Source: Achromobacter pestifer
GTDB lineage: Bacteria; Pseudomonadota; Gammaproteobacteria; Burkholderiales; Burkholderiaceae_B
NCBI RefSeq assembly: GCF_013267355.1
Contig: NZ_CP053985.1
Coordinates: 5,146,001-5,210,000, forward strand
Direction: 5' to 3'
DNA length: 64,000 nt
Shown here: piece after piece, positions 38,588-47,415 of the stretch
How the letters are laid out: every line of letters starts with the position of its first letter
How positions within the stretch are numbered: position 1 is the first letter of the stretch
Position numbers and translations under genes: made by a program
The notes under the pieces: model-generated
The model's input: only the letters and a program-made list of their open reading frames with translations
The model's database searches: none
Told to the model about the DNA's origin: nothing

Positions 38588-39745
38588 CTAGAACCGGTGG
38601 CGGATGCCCATGTTCACTTCGGTCGCCTTGACGTTGTCCAGGAACGCCCAGTTGGTGGTGTAGGACGCCACCGCATACAGATCGGTCCGCTTGGACAGGT
38701 TGTAGTTGTAGCCCAGGCTGTAGGTGTTGCTGGTGGCGTCGCCGCCCGTGAGCTGCTTGTTGTTGGCATCGGCGCGCTGCCATGATGCGAACGCGCCGCC
38801 GGATCTGCCGACCGGGGCGGCCAGCGCCAGCATGTAGGCGTTCGAGCGGAAGCCCTTGACGAAGGCGTAGGACGGCGTGCCGGTGAAGCCGCCGATGCTG
38901 CCGCCATTGGGGAAGCCTTTGCCGGCGAACCAGCCGTCGCTCATGCGGTTGTAGGCCAGGGCCACCTTGACGACCTCGAAGTCGTAGGAGCCGCCGATGA
39001 TGTATGAGCGCGGCGTGGCGTCAGTCTGGCTTGGGCTCAGCTTGTTCGAGGCATTGAGCTGGTCGTAGGTGGCAAAGCCCATGACGGGGCCGTTGTCGTA
39101 GCGCAGGCCGGCCGTGATGGCGCGGGTGTTGTCGGCGGTGGCGAAACCGGTCTGGGCGAGGCGGCGGTCGTCGGCGTTGAAGGCATAGCCGATGGCGCCC
39201 TTGAAGCCGCCCATCGACGGGGTTTCATAGACGACCAGGTTGTCGTAGCGCACGAAGTAGGCCGAGCTGAAACCCAGGCCCGCGCCGGTGTTCAACTGAT
39301 TGAAGCCGCCGCCGAACGACGAGCCGAACATGCCTGTGAAGTAGCGCGCGGCGACGTTGTATTGCCGGCCCAGGCGGACTTCGCCCCAGTCGGCGCTGCC
39401 CAGGCCCACGGTGGCTTCGCGGCCGAACAGGCGGCCGCTTTGCAGCGAATTGCCGTTGCGGCTGTCGTAGCCGGACTCCAGCTGGAAGAGCGCATACAGG
39501 CCGTCGCCCAGGTCTTCCTTGCCGCGCAGGCCCCAGCGCGAACCCGCGGTGGTGCCGGTGGTGGATCCGATGCGGCTGCTGTCGACACGGGTGCGGCTGC
39601 CAGTGGCGGGATCGGTGTAAGTGCCGTCGACATTGGCGTAGCCGATGCCGGTGTCGATAAGGCCGTAGAGCGTGACGGAAGAGGACTGCGCATAGGCGGC
39701 GCCGGACAGTGCCGTGGCGGCCGCCGCGGCGTATAGTTTTTTCAT
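38588..39745 (-). CDS. Gram-negative porin (Omp32-type)
   Basis: Trimeric outer-membrane porin (385 aa) of the betaproteobacterial type. Sec signal MKKLYAAAAATALSGAAYAQ, then SSVTLYGLIDTGIGYANVDG, the standard first strand. Other hallmarks: SRWGLRGKEDLGDGLYALFQLESGYD, RQYNVAARYFTGMFG and a terminal F in GIRHRF for BAM recognition. It forms a 16-strand channel for small solutes. Transcribed leftward from 39745, with its terminator at 38483-38508. Start ATG 39745. Confidence 0.93.
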   Translation of the reverse strand: MKKLYAAAAATALSGAAYAQSSSVTLYGLIDTGIGYANVDGTYTDPATGSRTRVDSSRIGSTTGTTAGSRWGLRGKEDLGDGLYALFQLESGYDSRNGNSLQSGRLFGREATVGLGSADWGEVRLGRQYNVAARYFTGMFGSSFGGGFNQLNTGAGLGFSSAYFVRYDNLVVYETPSMGGFKGAIGYAFNADDRRLAQTGFATADNTRAITAGLRYDNGPVMGFATYDQLNASNKLSPSQTDATPRSYIIGGSYDFEVVKVALAYNRMSDGWFAGKGFPNGGSIGGFTGTPSYAFVKGFRSNAYMLALAAPVGRSGGAFASWQRADANNKQLTGGDATSNTYSLGYNYNLSKRTDLYAVASYTTNWAFLDNVKATEVNMGIRHRF

Positions 39746-39976
39746 GGGGGACTCCGTGAGCAGGGAAGATCGATATGCGTCATACCGACCGGAAGCCACG
39801 GAAACCATGTCTTCTGGCGGATTGGCAGGGCCAGTGTGCCGGCCGTTGCCCGACAATCCGCGGTCATGGGAATTACAAATCCGATCGTCCTGGCGTCACG
39901 GGAATGTCATGCAGGCGTGGGTGCGGCCCCGCACGCCGTGCTCCGGCTCACGGCCGAACCCGGGGTTCGCCAGCGC

Positions 39977-41248
39977 TCAAGCAAAGCGGCGGAACAACAC
40001 GCTTGCGTTCACGCCGCCAAAGCCGAAGCCGTTGGAAATGGCATATTCGATTTCCATCGGCCGGGGAGCGCCGTGCACGATGTCGATCCCCGAGGCCAGG
40101 TCATCCGGCGTTTCCAGATTATGGGTGGCCGGGGCGATTTGATCGCGTATGGCCAAGGCCGTGAAGATGGCCTCGACGCCGCCCGCCGCGCCAAGCAAAT
40201 GTCCCGTGGCGGATTTCGTGGCTGAGACGGCAGGGAGTCCGGCCGCGCCGAACACCGCCCGGATGGCGTTCAATTCACTGCTGTCGCCCAGTTGCGTGGA
40301 CGTCGCGTGGGCGTTCAGGTGTTGAACGGCGCTGGGGGCGATACCGGCCTGCTGCAACGCCAATTCCATCGCCCGGCGCGCGCCGTTGCCGTCGGCCGGC
40401 GTCGAGGTCATGTGGTAGGCGTCCGAGCTGGTGCCATAGCCGACCAGCTCAACGATGGGCGTGGCTCCGCGATCCAGCGCGTGCTGGAGTTCTTCGATTA
40501 CGAGGAGCCCGGCTCCTTCGCCGATGACGAAGCCATCGCGCGCTTGGTCGAAGGGGCGCGAAGACTGGGCCGGATGCTCGGCGTAGTTCGTGGAAAGCGC
40601 CCTGGCGGCCGCAAACGCTCCCACGCTGACCCGGTCTATGCATGCTTCGGCGCCGCCGCATAGCGCAATGTCCGCTTCACCCGCGCGAATCAGGCGGGCG
40701 GCATCGCCTATGGCCTGGACACTCGCCGCGCAAGCGGTGACTGGCGCACCGAGCGGGCCTCTGAAGCCATGCCGGATGGCTACGCTGCCGGCAGCCATGT
40801 TCGCCAGGAAGCTGGGAATCGTGAACGGTGAAAGGCGGCGAGGGCCCTTGGTCTCGGTGATTCGCACGGCGTCGGCAATGGCTCCGAATCCGCCTATGCC
40901 GGACGCAATGATGGTGGCGGTCCTGGTCTGCTCGTCTTCCGTGGCGGGCGACCACTTGGCCTGCTCCAGCGCTTCCTTTGCCGCGGTGAGGGCAAGGAGG
41001 ATGAAGCGATCCATTTTCTTCTGGTCCCGGGCGTCGGCAGCCAGATTGGAATCGAAGCCGGCCGGATGGCCGTCCGCATAGGCAGGAACCAGGCCGCCAA
41101 CCTTCGAAGGAATGCCTTCAACCAGATCGGGCGGCAGCGCGACGATACCGGAGTCGCCGTGCAGCAAGCTGCGCCACACGTGCTCGACTCCGCACCCGAG
41201 GGGAGAGACCAGGCCCATACCCGTTACGACGATTCTTTTCATGTTCAT
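39977..41248 (-). CDS. Beta-ketoacyl synthase, FabF-like, stand-alone
   Basis: KAS II-type condensing enzyme (423 aa) that extends acyl-ACP with malonyl-ACP. The catalytic triad is intact: C173 in TACAASVQA, H314 in LNAHATSTQLGD, H350 in SATKSATGHLLGAAGG, with K345. The motif HATST differs from the usual HGTST, and STQ from STP. No acyl carrier protein or other fatty-acid genes are adjacent. It follows an HxlR gene by 5 bases, so the regulator probably shares its transcript. It may act in a specialised lipid or polyketide step. Confidence 0.9.
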   Translation of the reverse strand: MNMKRIVVTGMGLVSPLGCGVEHVWRSLLHGDSGIVALPPDLVEGIPSKVGGLVPAYADGHPAGFDSNLAADARDQKKMDRFILLALTAAKEALEQAKWSPATEDEQTRTATIIASGIGGFGAIADAVRITETKGPRRLSPFTIPSFLANMAAGSVAIRHGFRGPLGAPVTACAASVQAIGDAARLIRAGEADIALCGGAEACIDRVSVGAFAAARALSTNYAEHPAQSSRPFDQARDGFVIGEGAGLLVIEELQHALDRGATPIVELVGYGTSSDAYHMTSTPADGNGARRAMELALQQAGIAPSAVQHLNAHATSTQLGDSSELNAIRAVFGAAGLPAVSATKSATGHLLGAAGGVEAIFTALAIRDQIAPATHNLETPDDLASGIDIVHGAPRPMEIEYAISNGFGFGGVNASVLFRRFA

Positions 41249-41253
41249 CCGGC

Positions 41254-41760
41254 TCAATCGTTAAGCACTGCGTGCTTTGCGGCCATGCGCGCAAAACGGT
41301 TCTTAATGACTTCGTCGGCAGCGGGGCCAGGCGCCAGGCCGTGACTGTCCTGCGTGATGGGCAGTCCTGTGTTCAGGTCCACGAGGCCGATGCGCGCGGG
41401 CCGTCCCGTTGTCTTGTCGACCAGTTGGACGGCGCGTCCCTCCGGGGAGAAGCGCTCGCCGCCCCATTCGATAAGCGCCAGCATCACAGGGCGGAATGAG
41501 CGGCCCAGTTCAGTCAGGATGTACTCGTGGCGGGGGGGCTTGCTGCTGTACTGGACGCGATCCAGCAGTCCGGCGGCGACCAGGTCGGCCAGGCGCCGGG
41601 TGAGCATGTTCGACGCGATGCCCAGGCTGCCCTGGAATTCGTCGAAGCGGGTCAGCCCATACATGGCGTCGCGCAGGATGAGGATGCTCCACCACTCGCC
41701 GACACGGTCCAGGCTGCGGGCGACGGGACAAGCCCACTTGCTCAGATCAATGCGCTTCAT
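41254..41760 (-). CDS. HxlR-family regulator
   Basis: HxlR-type regulator (168 aa): CPVARSLDRVGEWWSILILRDAMYGLTRFDEFQGSLGIASNMLTRRLADLVAAGLLDRVQY, with the RHEYILTELGRSF wing. The C-terminal ~60 residues after the winged helix are an extension, longer than classic HxlR. Start ATG 41760. It sits directly upstream of the ketoacyl synthase gene (5 bases), an unusual partner. Confidence 0.9.
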   Translation of the reverse strand: MKRIDLSKWACPVARSLDRVGEWWSILILRDAMYGLTRFDEFQGSLGIASNMLTRRLADLVAAGLLDRVQYSSKPPRHEYILTELGRSFRPVMLALIEWGGERFSPEGRAVQLVDKTTGRPARIGLVDLNTGLPITQDSHGLAPGPAADEVIKNRFARMAAKHAVLND

Positions 41761-41838
41761 GGGATGGCTGTGCTCTCGATAGTTACTTGCAATATGAAAG
41801 TGATAATACACTTGCATCTTGCAAGTAACAAGCCGCCG

Positions 41839-42312
41839 TCACCCCTCCAAGCCCCCCAGATCCGGCGGCCGGTTCTCGATGATGGCCTCCATGCTGAAGA
41901 ACCCCGTCACCGTCGACAGCTCGAAATCCGTGATCAGCTTCTGGTAGAAGCGGTCGTACCCGGCCATGCCGCGGCAGACCACCTTGATGAGGTAGTCCCA
42001 GTCGCCGCCGATGCGGTAGAACTCGGTCACTTCGGGCAGGCGTCCCACGTGTTGGCGAAAACCGTCGGCCCAGGCCTTGGCATGGTGGCTGGTGCGGATC
42101 ATCACGAATACCGTCAGGTCCAGCCCCAGTTCGACCAGATTGACCTCGGCCCGGGTGCCGCGAATGATGCCGCAGGCGTTCAGGCGCTGCAGCCTACGCC
42201 AGCAGGCGTTTTGCGACAGGCCGACGCGATCGGCCAGCTCGCGCTGCGACAGCGCGCCGTCCTTTTGCAGGCAGGAGATGATATTCAGATCAAATTTATC
42301 TATTTTTTCCAT
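41839..42312 (-). CDS. Lrp/AsnC-family regulator
   Basis: Feast/famine regulator (157 aa). The AsnC HTH covers MEKIDKFDLNIISCLQKDGALSQRELADRVGLSQNACWRRLQRLNACGIIRG, and the RAM ligand domain follows, including VTEFYRIGGDWDYLIKVVCRGMAGYDRFYQKL. Lrp members bind amino acids and bend DNA. It is divergent from a class V aminotransferase, its likely target. A palindrome ATTTGA-N4-TCAAAT overlaps its start. The very long open frame to the right is the shadow of the aminotransferase. Confidence 0.92.
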   Translation of the reverse strand: MEKIDKFDLNIISCLQKDGALSQRELADRVGLSQNACWRRLQRLNACGIIRGTRAEVNLVELGLDLTVFVMIRTSHHAKAWADGFRQHVGRLPEVTEFYRIGGDWDYLIKVVCRGMAGYDRFYQKLITDFELSTVTGFFSMEAIIENRPPDLGGLEG

Positions 42313-42326
42313 TTGAAAGATCAAAT
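42311..42326. promoter_or_regulatory. Lrp-type palindrome ATTTGA-N4-TCAAAT
   Basis: Perfect 6-bp arms with a 4-base spacer at the start codon of the Lrp gene, in an AT-rich intergenic stretch. It fits an Lrp/AsnC autoregulatory site. Confidence 0.55.
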
Positions 42327-42420
42327 GACCCAATTTATGAGGTTTTAGGCAAAATTTAGGTGAGGTTTCAAATTTCTTTCCATCGTATGATATTTCGGTG
42401 TGCCCAGGAGCATCCCCGAC

Positions 42421-43905
42421 ATGAATACGCCTACCAAAACGACCCCCGCCAAGATCACGCCGCTGCAGCAATTTCAAGAAAGCCTGAAGACGGAAGACGT
42501 CGCCGCGGCGCTGGCCGACGGGCTGATCGGCAAGGATGCGGAGGTCGAAGGTCCCTACGGCATCAAGCCGCTGGTGTACGCCGATTACGTGGCGTCCGGC
42601 CGGGCGTTGATGCAGGTCGAGCGTTTCATTCTTGAGCAGGTGCTGCCGTACTACGCCAACTCGCATACCGAGGCGTCGTACTGCGGCGGCTTCATTACCC
42701 GCCTGCGCCGCGAGGCGCGCGCGGCGATTGCGCGGTGCTGCGGCGCGGGCGACGAACACGCCGTGATTTTTGCGGGGTCGGGCGCGACGGCGGGGATCAA
42801 CCGGCTGGTGCATCTGTTCGGCGTGCGCGAGGCCATCGCCGCGGGCCGCAAGGTGCGCGTCATCATCGGCCCCTACGAACACCATTCCAACATCCTGCCG
42901 TGGCGCGAATGCGGCGCCGAAATCGTCGAACTGGCGGAAAGCCCGGAAGGCGGCCCCGACCTGGCGCAGCTGGATGCGGCGCTGCAAGCGGGGGAGGGCA
43001 CGCTGGTCGTCTGCGCGCTGTCGGCGGCTTCGAACGTGACGGGCATCGTGGCGGACGTGGCGGAAGTGACCCGGCGCGTCAAGGCTGCGGGCGCGAAGAT
43101 GCTGTGGGACTATGCCGGCGGCGCGCCCTATCTGCCGATTCGGATGACGCCCGCCGCCGATGCGGCGATCGACGCGATTGTTTTTTCGCCGCACAAGTTC
43201 ATCGGCGGCCCGGGCGCGTCTGGCGTGCTGATCGTGCGCCGCGACGCGGTGTTGGACACCAAGCCCACCTGGCCCGGCGGCGGCACGGTGCGCTTCGTTT
43301 CGCCCGCGGGCCACGACTACAGCGGCAGCCTGGAAGCGCGCGAGGAAGCGGGCACGCCCAATGTGGTGGGCGATATCCGCGCCGCGCTGGTGCTGCTGGT
43401 GAAGGAAGCCCTGGGCGCCGAGTTCATGCGCCAGCGCAATCAACACTTCGTGCAGCGCGCGCTGGCCAGATGGCAGGGCGCCGCGCAGCTGGAGCTGCTG
43501 GGTTCGCTGACGGCGGCACGCCTGCCGATCTTTTCGTTCCGGGTGCGCAACGGCCGCGGTGGCTTCGTGCACCAGCAGTTGGTCACGCGCATGCTGAGCG
43601 ACCGCTTCGGCATCCAGGCGCGCGGCGGCTGCGCCTGCGCAGGACCCTATGTGCATCGCCTGCTGGATATCGGCGCGGATGCGTCGCAGCAGATGCGCCA
43701 GGCCATCCTGGATGGCCGCGAGATGGAAAAGCCAGGCTTCATCCGCCTGAACTTCAGCGTGCTGCTGCCGGACGATAAGGCCGATTTCATCCTGGATTCG
43801 GTGTTGGCGCTGGCCGCGGACGCGACCGAATTCGAGCACCGCTACGGCTTCGATCCGAGCCGGGCCATCTTCTTCCCGCACAGCACCGAGAAGCAGGCCG
43901 CCTGA
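42421..43905 (+). CDS. Class V aminotransferase / cysteine desulfurase-like
   Basis: PLP-dependent class V aminotransferase-fold enzyme (494 aa; SufS/NifS superfamily). The PLP lysine is K259 in VFSPHKFIGGPGASGV, with EHHSN (153-157) and D230 (WDYAGG) in the cofactor site. Near the end RGGCACAGPY (C404, C406) matches the position of the persulfide cysteine in desulfurases. It is longer than SufS (about 410). Possible roles are selenocysteine/cysteine sulfur transfer or an amino-acid lyase. Lrp control and a divergent promoter support amino-acid-linked regulation. Start ATG 42421. Confidence 0.85.
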   Translation: MNTPTKTTPAKITPLQQFQESLKTEDVAAALADGLIGKDAEVEGPYGIKPLVYADYVASGRALMQVERFILEQVLPYYANSHTEASYCGGFITRLRREARAAIARCCGAGDEHAVIFAGSGATAGINRLVHLFGVREAIAAGRKVRVIIGPYEHHSNILPWRECGAEIVELAESPEGGPDLAQLDAALQAGEGTLVVCALSAASNVTGIVADVAEVTRRVKAAGAKMLWDYAGGAPYLPIRMTPAADAAIDAIVFSPHKFIGGPGASGVLIVRRDAVLDTKPTWPGGGTVRFVSPAGHDYSGSLEAREEAGTPNVVGDIRAALVLLVKEALGAEFMRQRNQHFVQRALARWQGAAQLELLGSLTAARLPIFSFRVRNGRGGFVHQQLVTRMLSDRFGIQARGGCACAGPYVHRLLDIGADASQQMRQAILDGREMEKPGFIRLNFSVLLPDDKADFILDSVLALAADATEFEHRYGFDPSRAIFFPHSTEKQAA

Positions 43906-43912
43906 GCCGCGC

Positions 43913-43930
43913 GCCCGCTGTCAGGCGGGC
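43913..43930. terminator. Bidirectional hairpin between convergent genes
   Basis: GCCCGC-TGTCAG-GCGGGC between the aminotransferase stop and the small hypothetical gene's stop. No long T-run on either side; GC stem typical of convergent gene ends. Confidence 0.45.
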
Positions 43931-43933
43931 CGC

Positions 43934-44299
43934 TCAATCCTTCATGTGCAGGCCGCAGGTTCTGATCCACGCGGCCTTTTTGTCGGCCAGTGCTTCGGAC
44001 GCGTCGCTCAGCGCGCGCGCCATCTTCGCTGGAAACTCCACCCCCTTGCGGCGACAGGCCTCGAAGTCGTCGACCAGGGCGTAGCGGGCATCCAGCAGGT
44101 CCAGGCGGCCCTGGCACAGTTCGCGATTCAATTGCAGCTCGTTGGACGCCTCGCGCGTGCGCTGCACGTCCTGCGCGCGGTCGATGCGCGCCTGCTCCGC
44201 CTGGATCTGCGCAACGCAATCGTCCGCTGCGGCAGGCGCGCTGGCGCCGGCGGCGCAGAGGAGCAGGATGGCGAGAGTACGGCGGTCAAGAGCGGCCAT
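43934..44299 (-). CDS. Hypothetical secreted protein
   Basis: Protein of 121 aa with a signal peptide MAALDRRTLAILLLCAAGASAPAAA and mature DDCVAQIQAEQARIDRAQDVQRTREASNELQ, mostly helical with four cysteines that could form two disulfides. Function unknown; it resembles small periplasmic lysozyme-inhibitor-size or stress proteins only by size. Start ATG 44299. Confidence 0.7.
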   Translation of the reverse strand: MAALDRRTLAILLLCAAGASAPAAADDCVAQIQAEQARIDRAQDVQRTREASNELQLNRELCQGRLDLLDARYALVDDFEACRRKGVEFPAKMARALSDASEALADKKAAWIRTCGLHMKD

Positions 44300-44354
44300 G
44301 CGGGGATACCTTGGGAATGCGGCTGAATGGGCAGCATCATAACTGCCGGAAGTA

Positions 44355-45401
44355 TCAGCCCGCCGCAACGGCAGATCCAGGCGAACCCGCTGCCTCCAAA
44401 TGCTTCCAGGCCGCCTCGGCCACGGTCTGCGGCGCTATGGTGGCCATGTCGCCTTGTACAGCGGCTTCAAGTGCATGCAACCAGGGCACATACCGCAATG
44501 CAGGAGTGGCTCCGAACAATCCAATCGTCGGTATTCCATGGGCTGCTGCAATGTGCATACCCATGCTGTCGTTGGAGACAAATACCGAACAGCACGCGAT
44601 CAGCGCCTGGCTATCGCATATGTCCGTGGCCTGTCGCGTCGCGTCCAGCAAAACAATGGACTCGGGTAGCAGGGCGCGAATCTCTTGTGCGATGTCCTGG
44701 ACATCGCTGCCGCCCACCAACACAAAACGCAGCCCACTATCCCGCGCATGCAAAATGCGCGCGACCTCCGCAAAAGCTCTGCCGCTATAACGTTTACAGG
44801 GTATTGAGCCATTCAATCCGAACCCAATCGTTCGTGATTGCGCCTGGCAAAACTGGATGGCCTTGCCGTGCGCCGAGTCCTTACAGAACAACGAGGGATA
44901 GCGTGGCTCATACTGATATCCAGCCTTGGCATACAACAACGGCAGCCATGTATAGATGTCAGGGTGCGGGGTTCCCTTGCGTCGCACCCAGATGCGATGC
45001 GTGAGCAGGGCCGCGAGATGCGGTTGATGCATACGCAAGAAACCGGCGCGCTGCGGGATCCCCGCCAAGCGGGCCGCCAAGGCGATATGAGGGCGGAAGG
45101 TAAACAAAAAGAGACTGTCGTAGCCCCCGTCCGTCAATACCTGTCTTACCCGTGTGATTCGTTCCCAACCGCGCAACCGGTGCTCTGATCGCAGGGATAT
45201 GACTTCCGCTACGTAGGGCTGGGCACGAAACAGTTCTTGCGAAGACTCGTTTTGAGTCATCAGCAATGAAACGGTCCCCCCGGTTTGTTCGGCCAGTGCT
45301 TGGGCAAAAACCATGCCGAGCACTCCGTCGCCGATGCCGCCGGACATGTAAATCGCACAGTTTCGCGCAGTACTACGCTTGAGGGAGGGGGCGGTAGGCA
45401 T
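44355..45401 (-). CDS. GT9-family glycosyltransferase (heptosyltransferase-like)
   Basis: Glycosyltransferase family 9 protein (348 aa), the ADP-heptose:LPS heptosyltransferase superfamily. The C-terminal half has RTIGFGLNGSIPCKRYS, FVLVGGSDVQDIA and CSVFVSNDSMGMHIAAAHGIPTIGLFGAT, the WaaF/WaaC-like nucleotide-sugar site. GC content and codon usage are visibly lower than neighbours (frequent A/T-ending codons), suggesting recent acquisition. It lies alone between unrelated genes with an AT-rich flank. It likely adds a sugar to a surface glycan. Confidence 0.85.
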   Translation of the reverse strand: MPTAPSLKRSTARNCAIYMSGGIGDGVLGMVFAQALAEQTGGTVSLLMTQNESSQELFRAQPYVAEVISLRSEHRLRGWERITRVRQVLTDGGYDSLFLFTFRPHIALAARLAGIPQRAGFLRMHQPHLAALLTHRIWVRRKGTPHPDIYTWLPLLYAKAGYQYEPRYPSLFCKDSAHGKAIQFCQAQSRTIGFGLNGSIPCKRYSGRAFAEVARILHARDSGLRFVLVGGSDVQDIAQEIRALLPESIVLLDATRQATDICDSQALIACCSVFVSNDSMGMHIAAAHGIPTIGLFGATPALRYVPWLHALEAAVQGDMATIAPQTVAEAAWKHLEAAGSPGSAVAAG

Positions 45402-45774
45402 GGCATCCAAAAAATACGCTCACTGCTATTCAAAAAAGATCTCGAATTTTGAATCTATTGGTCTGGGGAATGTGTATTTTTTGGTGTTGTAGTGTTTTGT
45501 CTTGGATGATTGAAAAAGCTTGTATGCGATAGGGCTTGGAGTGCGGGATGGTACAGGGGTTGCGGCGGGCGTGGGAAGCGTTCCACGCCGCCGACGTTCA
45601 GCTCCAGCCATGGCCCATGGCTACTGGTCGGAAATCCAGTTTACGGCTGTCCCAAACTCGCCTACTGTGCTTTACATATCAACGACTCATAAGCGCCGCC
45701 TGGCGCACTCATGTTGGACAGTCGGAGATAGAAATTTCTGTTTTATCAACAAGTTACGTTGGAGATGAAAGAGA
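45402..45774. other. AT-rich intergenic region beside the GT9 gene
   Basis: 373 bases with a lower GC content than the rest of the window. It holds an inverted repeat ATTCAAAA-N11-TTTTGAAT (45428-45454), a GC-rich hairpin at about 45560-45596 and a palindrome AGAAATTTCT (45730-45739). Open frames of 60-82 codons here look non-coding. I see no transposase, tRNA or integrase. It may be the border of acquired DNA and the formamidase promoter. Confidence 0.65.
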
Positions 45775-47004
45775 ATGACTGACACCCTCATCAAGGTCGA
45801 CCTGGCCCAATCCCCCTACGAGAACGCGCAGATCCACAATCGCTGGCATCCGGATATTCCGATGGCCGTGTGGGTCAAGCCCGGGGATGACTTCGTGCTG
45901 GAAACCTACGACTGGACCGGCGGCGCGATCAAGAACGATGACAGCGCCGACGACGTCCGCGACGTGGACTTGTCCACGGTGCACTTTCTTTCCGGCCCGG
46001 TGGGCGTGGAAGGCGCCGAGCCCGGCGACTTGCTGGTGGTGGACCTGCTGGATATCGGCGCCAAGCCGGACAGCCTGTGGGGGTTCAACGGCTTCTTCAG
46101 CCGCAGCAACGGCGGCGGCTTCCTGACCGAGCATTTTCCGCATGCGCAGAAGTCCATCTGGGATTTTCATGGCATGTTCACGTCGTCGCGCCATATCCCG
46201 GGCGTGAACTTCGCCGGGCTGATCCATCCCGGGCTGATCGGCTGCCTGCCCGACAAGAAGCTGCTGGACACCTGGAACCGGCGCGAGCAGGCGCTGATCG
46301 ACACCAATCCCAACCGCGTGCCGCCGCTGGCCAATCCGCCCGCGCCGAAGACGGCGCACATGGGCGCCATGCAGGGCACCGAGCGCGACAAGGCGGCGGG
46401 CGAGGGCGCGCGCACGGTGCCGCCGCGCGAACACGGCGGCAACTGCGACATCAAGGACCTGTCGCGCGGCGCGCGGGTGTTCTTCCCGGTCTACGTGAAG
46501 GGCGGCGGCCTGTCGGTGGGCGACCTGCATTTCTCGCAGGGTGACGGCGAAATCACGTTCTGCGGCGCCATTGAAATGGCGGGCTGGGTGCACATGCGCG
46601 TGTCGCTGATCAAGGGCGGCATGGAGAAGTACGCGATCAAGAATCCGATCTTCAAGCCCAGCCCGATCACGCCGGCCTACAAGGACTTCCTGATCTTCGA
46701 AGGCATTTCGGTGGATGAATCCGGCAAGCAGCACTATCTGGATGTCAACGTCGCGTACCGGCAGGCTTGCCTGAACGCCATCGAATACCTGAAGAAGTTT
46801 GGCTACTCGGGCGCGCAGGCGTATTCGCTGCTGGGCTGCGCGCCGGTGCAGGGGCATATCAGCGGGGTGGTCGATATTCCCAACTCCTGCGCCACGCTGT
46901 GGCTGCCGACGGAGATCTTCGACTTCGACATCCAGCCGTCGGCGTCCGGACCCGTCAAGCACATCCAGGGCGGCGTGGACATGCCGCTGTCGCGCGACCG
47001 CTAG
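45775..47004 (+). CDS. fmdA: Formamidase / acetamidase
   Basis: Formamidase (409 aa) of the FmdA_AmdA family; hydrolyses formamide to formate and ammonia, and related short amides. Hallmarks are AQSPYENAQIHNRWHPDIPMAVWVKPGDDFVLETYDWTGGAIKNDDSADDVRDVDLSTVHFLSGPVGVEGAEPGDLLVVDLLDI and IHPGLIGCLPDKK, and the pair of C-terminal segments VQGHISGVVDIPNSCATLWLP. Followed by fmdB after 8 bases, as in other bacteria. Confidence 0.93.
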   Translation: MTDTLIKVDLAQSPYENAQIHNRWHPDIPMAVWVKPGDDFVLETYDWTGGAIKNDDSADDVRDVDLSTVHFLSGPVGVEGAEPGDLLVVDLLDIGAKPDSLWGFNGFFSRSNGGGFLTEHFPHAQKSIWDFHGMFTSSRHIPGVNFAGLIHPGLIGCLPDKKLLDTWNRREQALIDTNPNRVPPLANPPAPKTAHMGAMQGTERDKAAGEGARTVPPREHGGNCDIKDLSRGARVFFPVYVKGGGLSVGDLHFSQGDGEITFCGAIEMAGWVHMRVSLIKGGMEKYAIKNPIFKPSPITPAYKDFLIFEGISVDESGKQHYLDVNVAYRQACLNAIEYLKKFGYSGAQAYSLLGCAPVQGHISGVVDIPNSCATLWLPTEIFDFDIQPSASGPVKHIQGGVDMPLSRDR

Positions 47005-47012
47005 GAGCCATC

Positions 47013-47345
47013 ATGCCCATGTATGACTATGCCTGCGGTGATTGCGGCGAGTTCGCGGCGCTGGTGCCCCTGGCCCGGTGGCGCGACCCGGCCGCCTGCC
47101 CGCAATGCGGCGCGATGTGCGGCCGCATCGTGGGCGGCGCGCCGGCGATCTCGGCGCTGTCGTCCGCAGTGAACCGGGCGCGCGCGGTCAATGAGCGCAG
47201 CGCGCACGAGCCGCGCAGTTCGCGCTCTGGCCACGGCATGAATTGCGGCTGTTGTTCGGGCGGAAAGGCGGCGGGCAAGACGCGTACCTCGCCGGATGGG
47301 GCGAAATCGTTCGCGGGCGCAAGGCCCTGGATGATCAGCCACTGA
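47013..47345 (+). CDS. fmdB: FmdB-family zinc ribbon protein
   Basis: Small protein (110 aa) starting MPMYDYACGDCGEF with a CxxC then CPQCGAMCG, the zinc-ribbon of FmdB regulatory proteins. It follows formamidase by 8 bases (AGGAG upstream) and may control or assist it. The C-terminus carries a second Cys cluster HGMNCGCCSGG, an added feature relative to short FmdB proteins. Confidence 0.9.
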   Translation: MPMYDYACGDCGEFAALVPLARWRDPAACPQCGAMCGRIVGGAPAISALSSAVNRARAVNERSAHEPRSSRSGHGMNCGCCSGGKAAGKTRTSPDGAKSFAGARPWMISH

Positions 47346-47365
47346 GGACGCGCCGCCGGCGTGCA

Positions 47366-47394
47366 AAGGCCCCGCTTGCGCGGGGCCTTGTTTT
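47366..47394 (+). terminator. Terminator after fmdB
   Basis: AAGGCCCCGC / GCGGGGCCTT, 10-bp arms around TTGC, followed by GTTTT. Ends the formamidase operon. Confidence 0.8.
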
Positions 47395-47415
47395 CGCGGG
47401 GCGAGAGCAGCGGGC

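Noticed and set aside
41839..43881. 680-codon open frame on the minus strand through the aminotransferase gene
   Set aside because: The part right of 42312 is an antisense shadow of the aminotransferase; only the last 157 codons (Lrp) look like protein.
45520..45778. 60-82-codon frames in the AT-rich region before formamidase
   Set aside because: No ribosome site, no domain, and the frames overlap each other; they read as non-coding.
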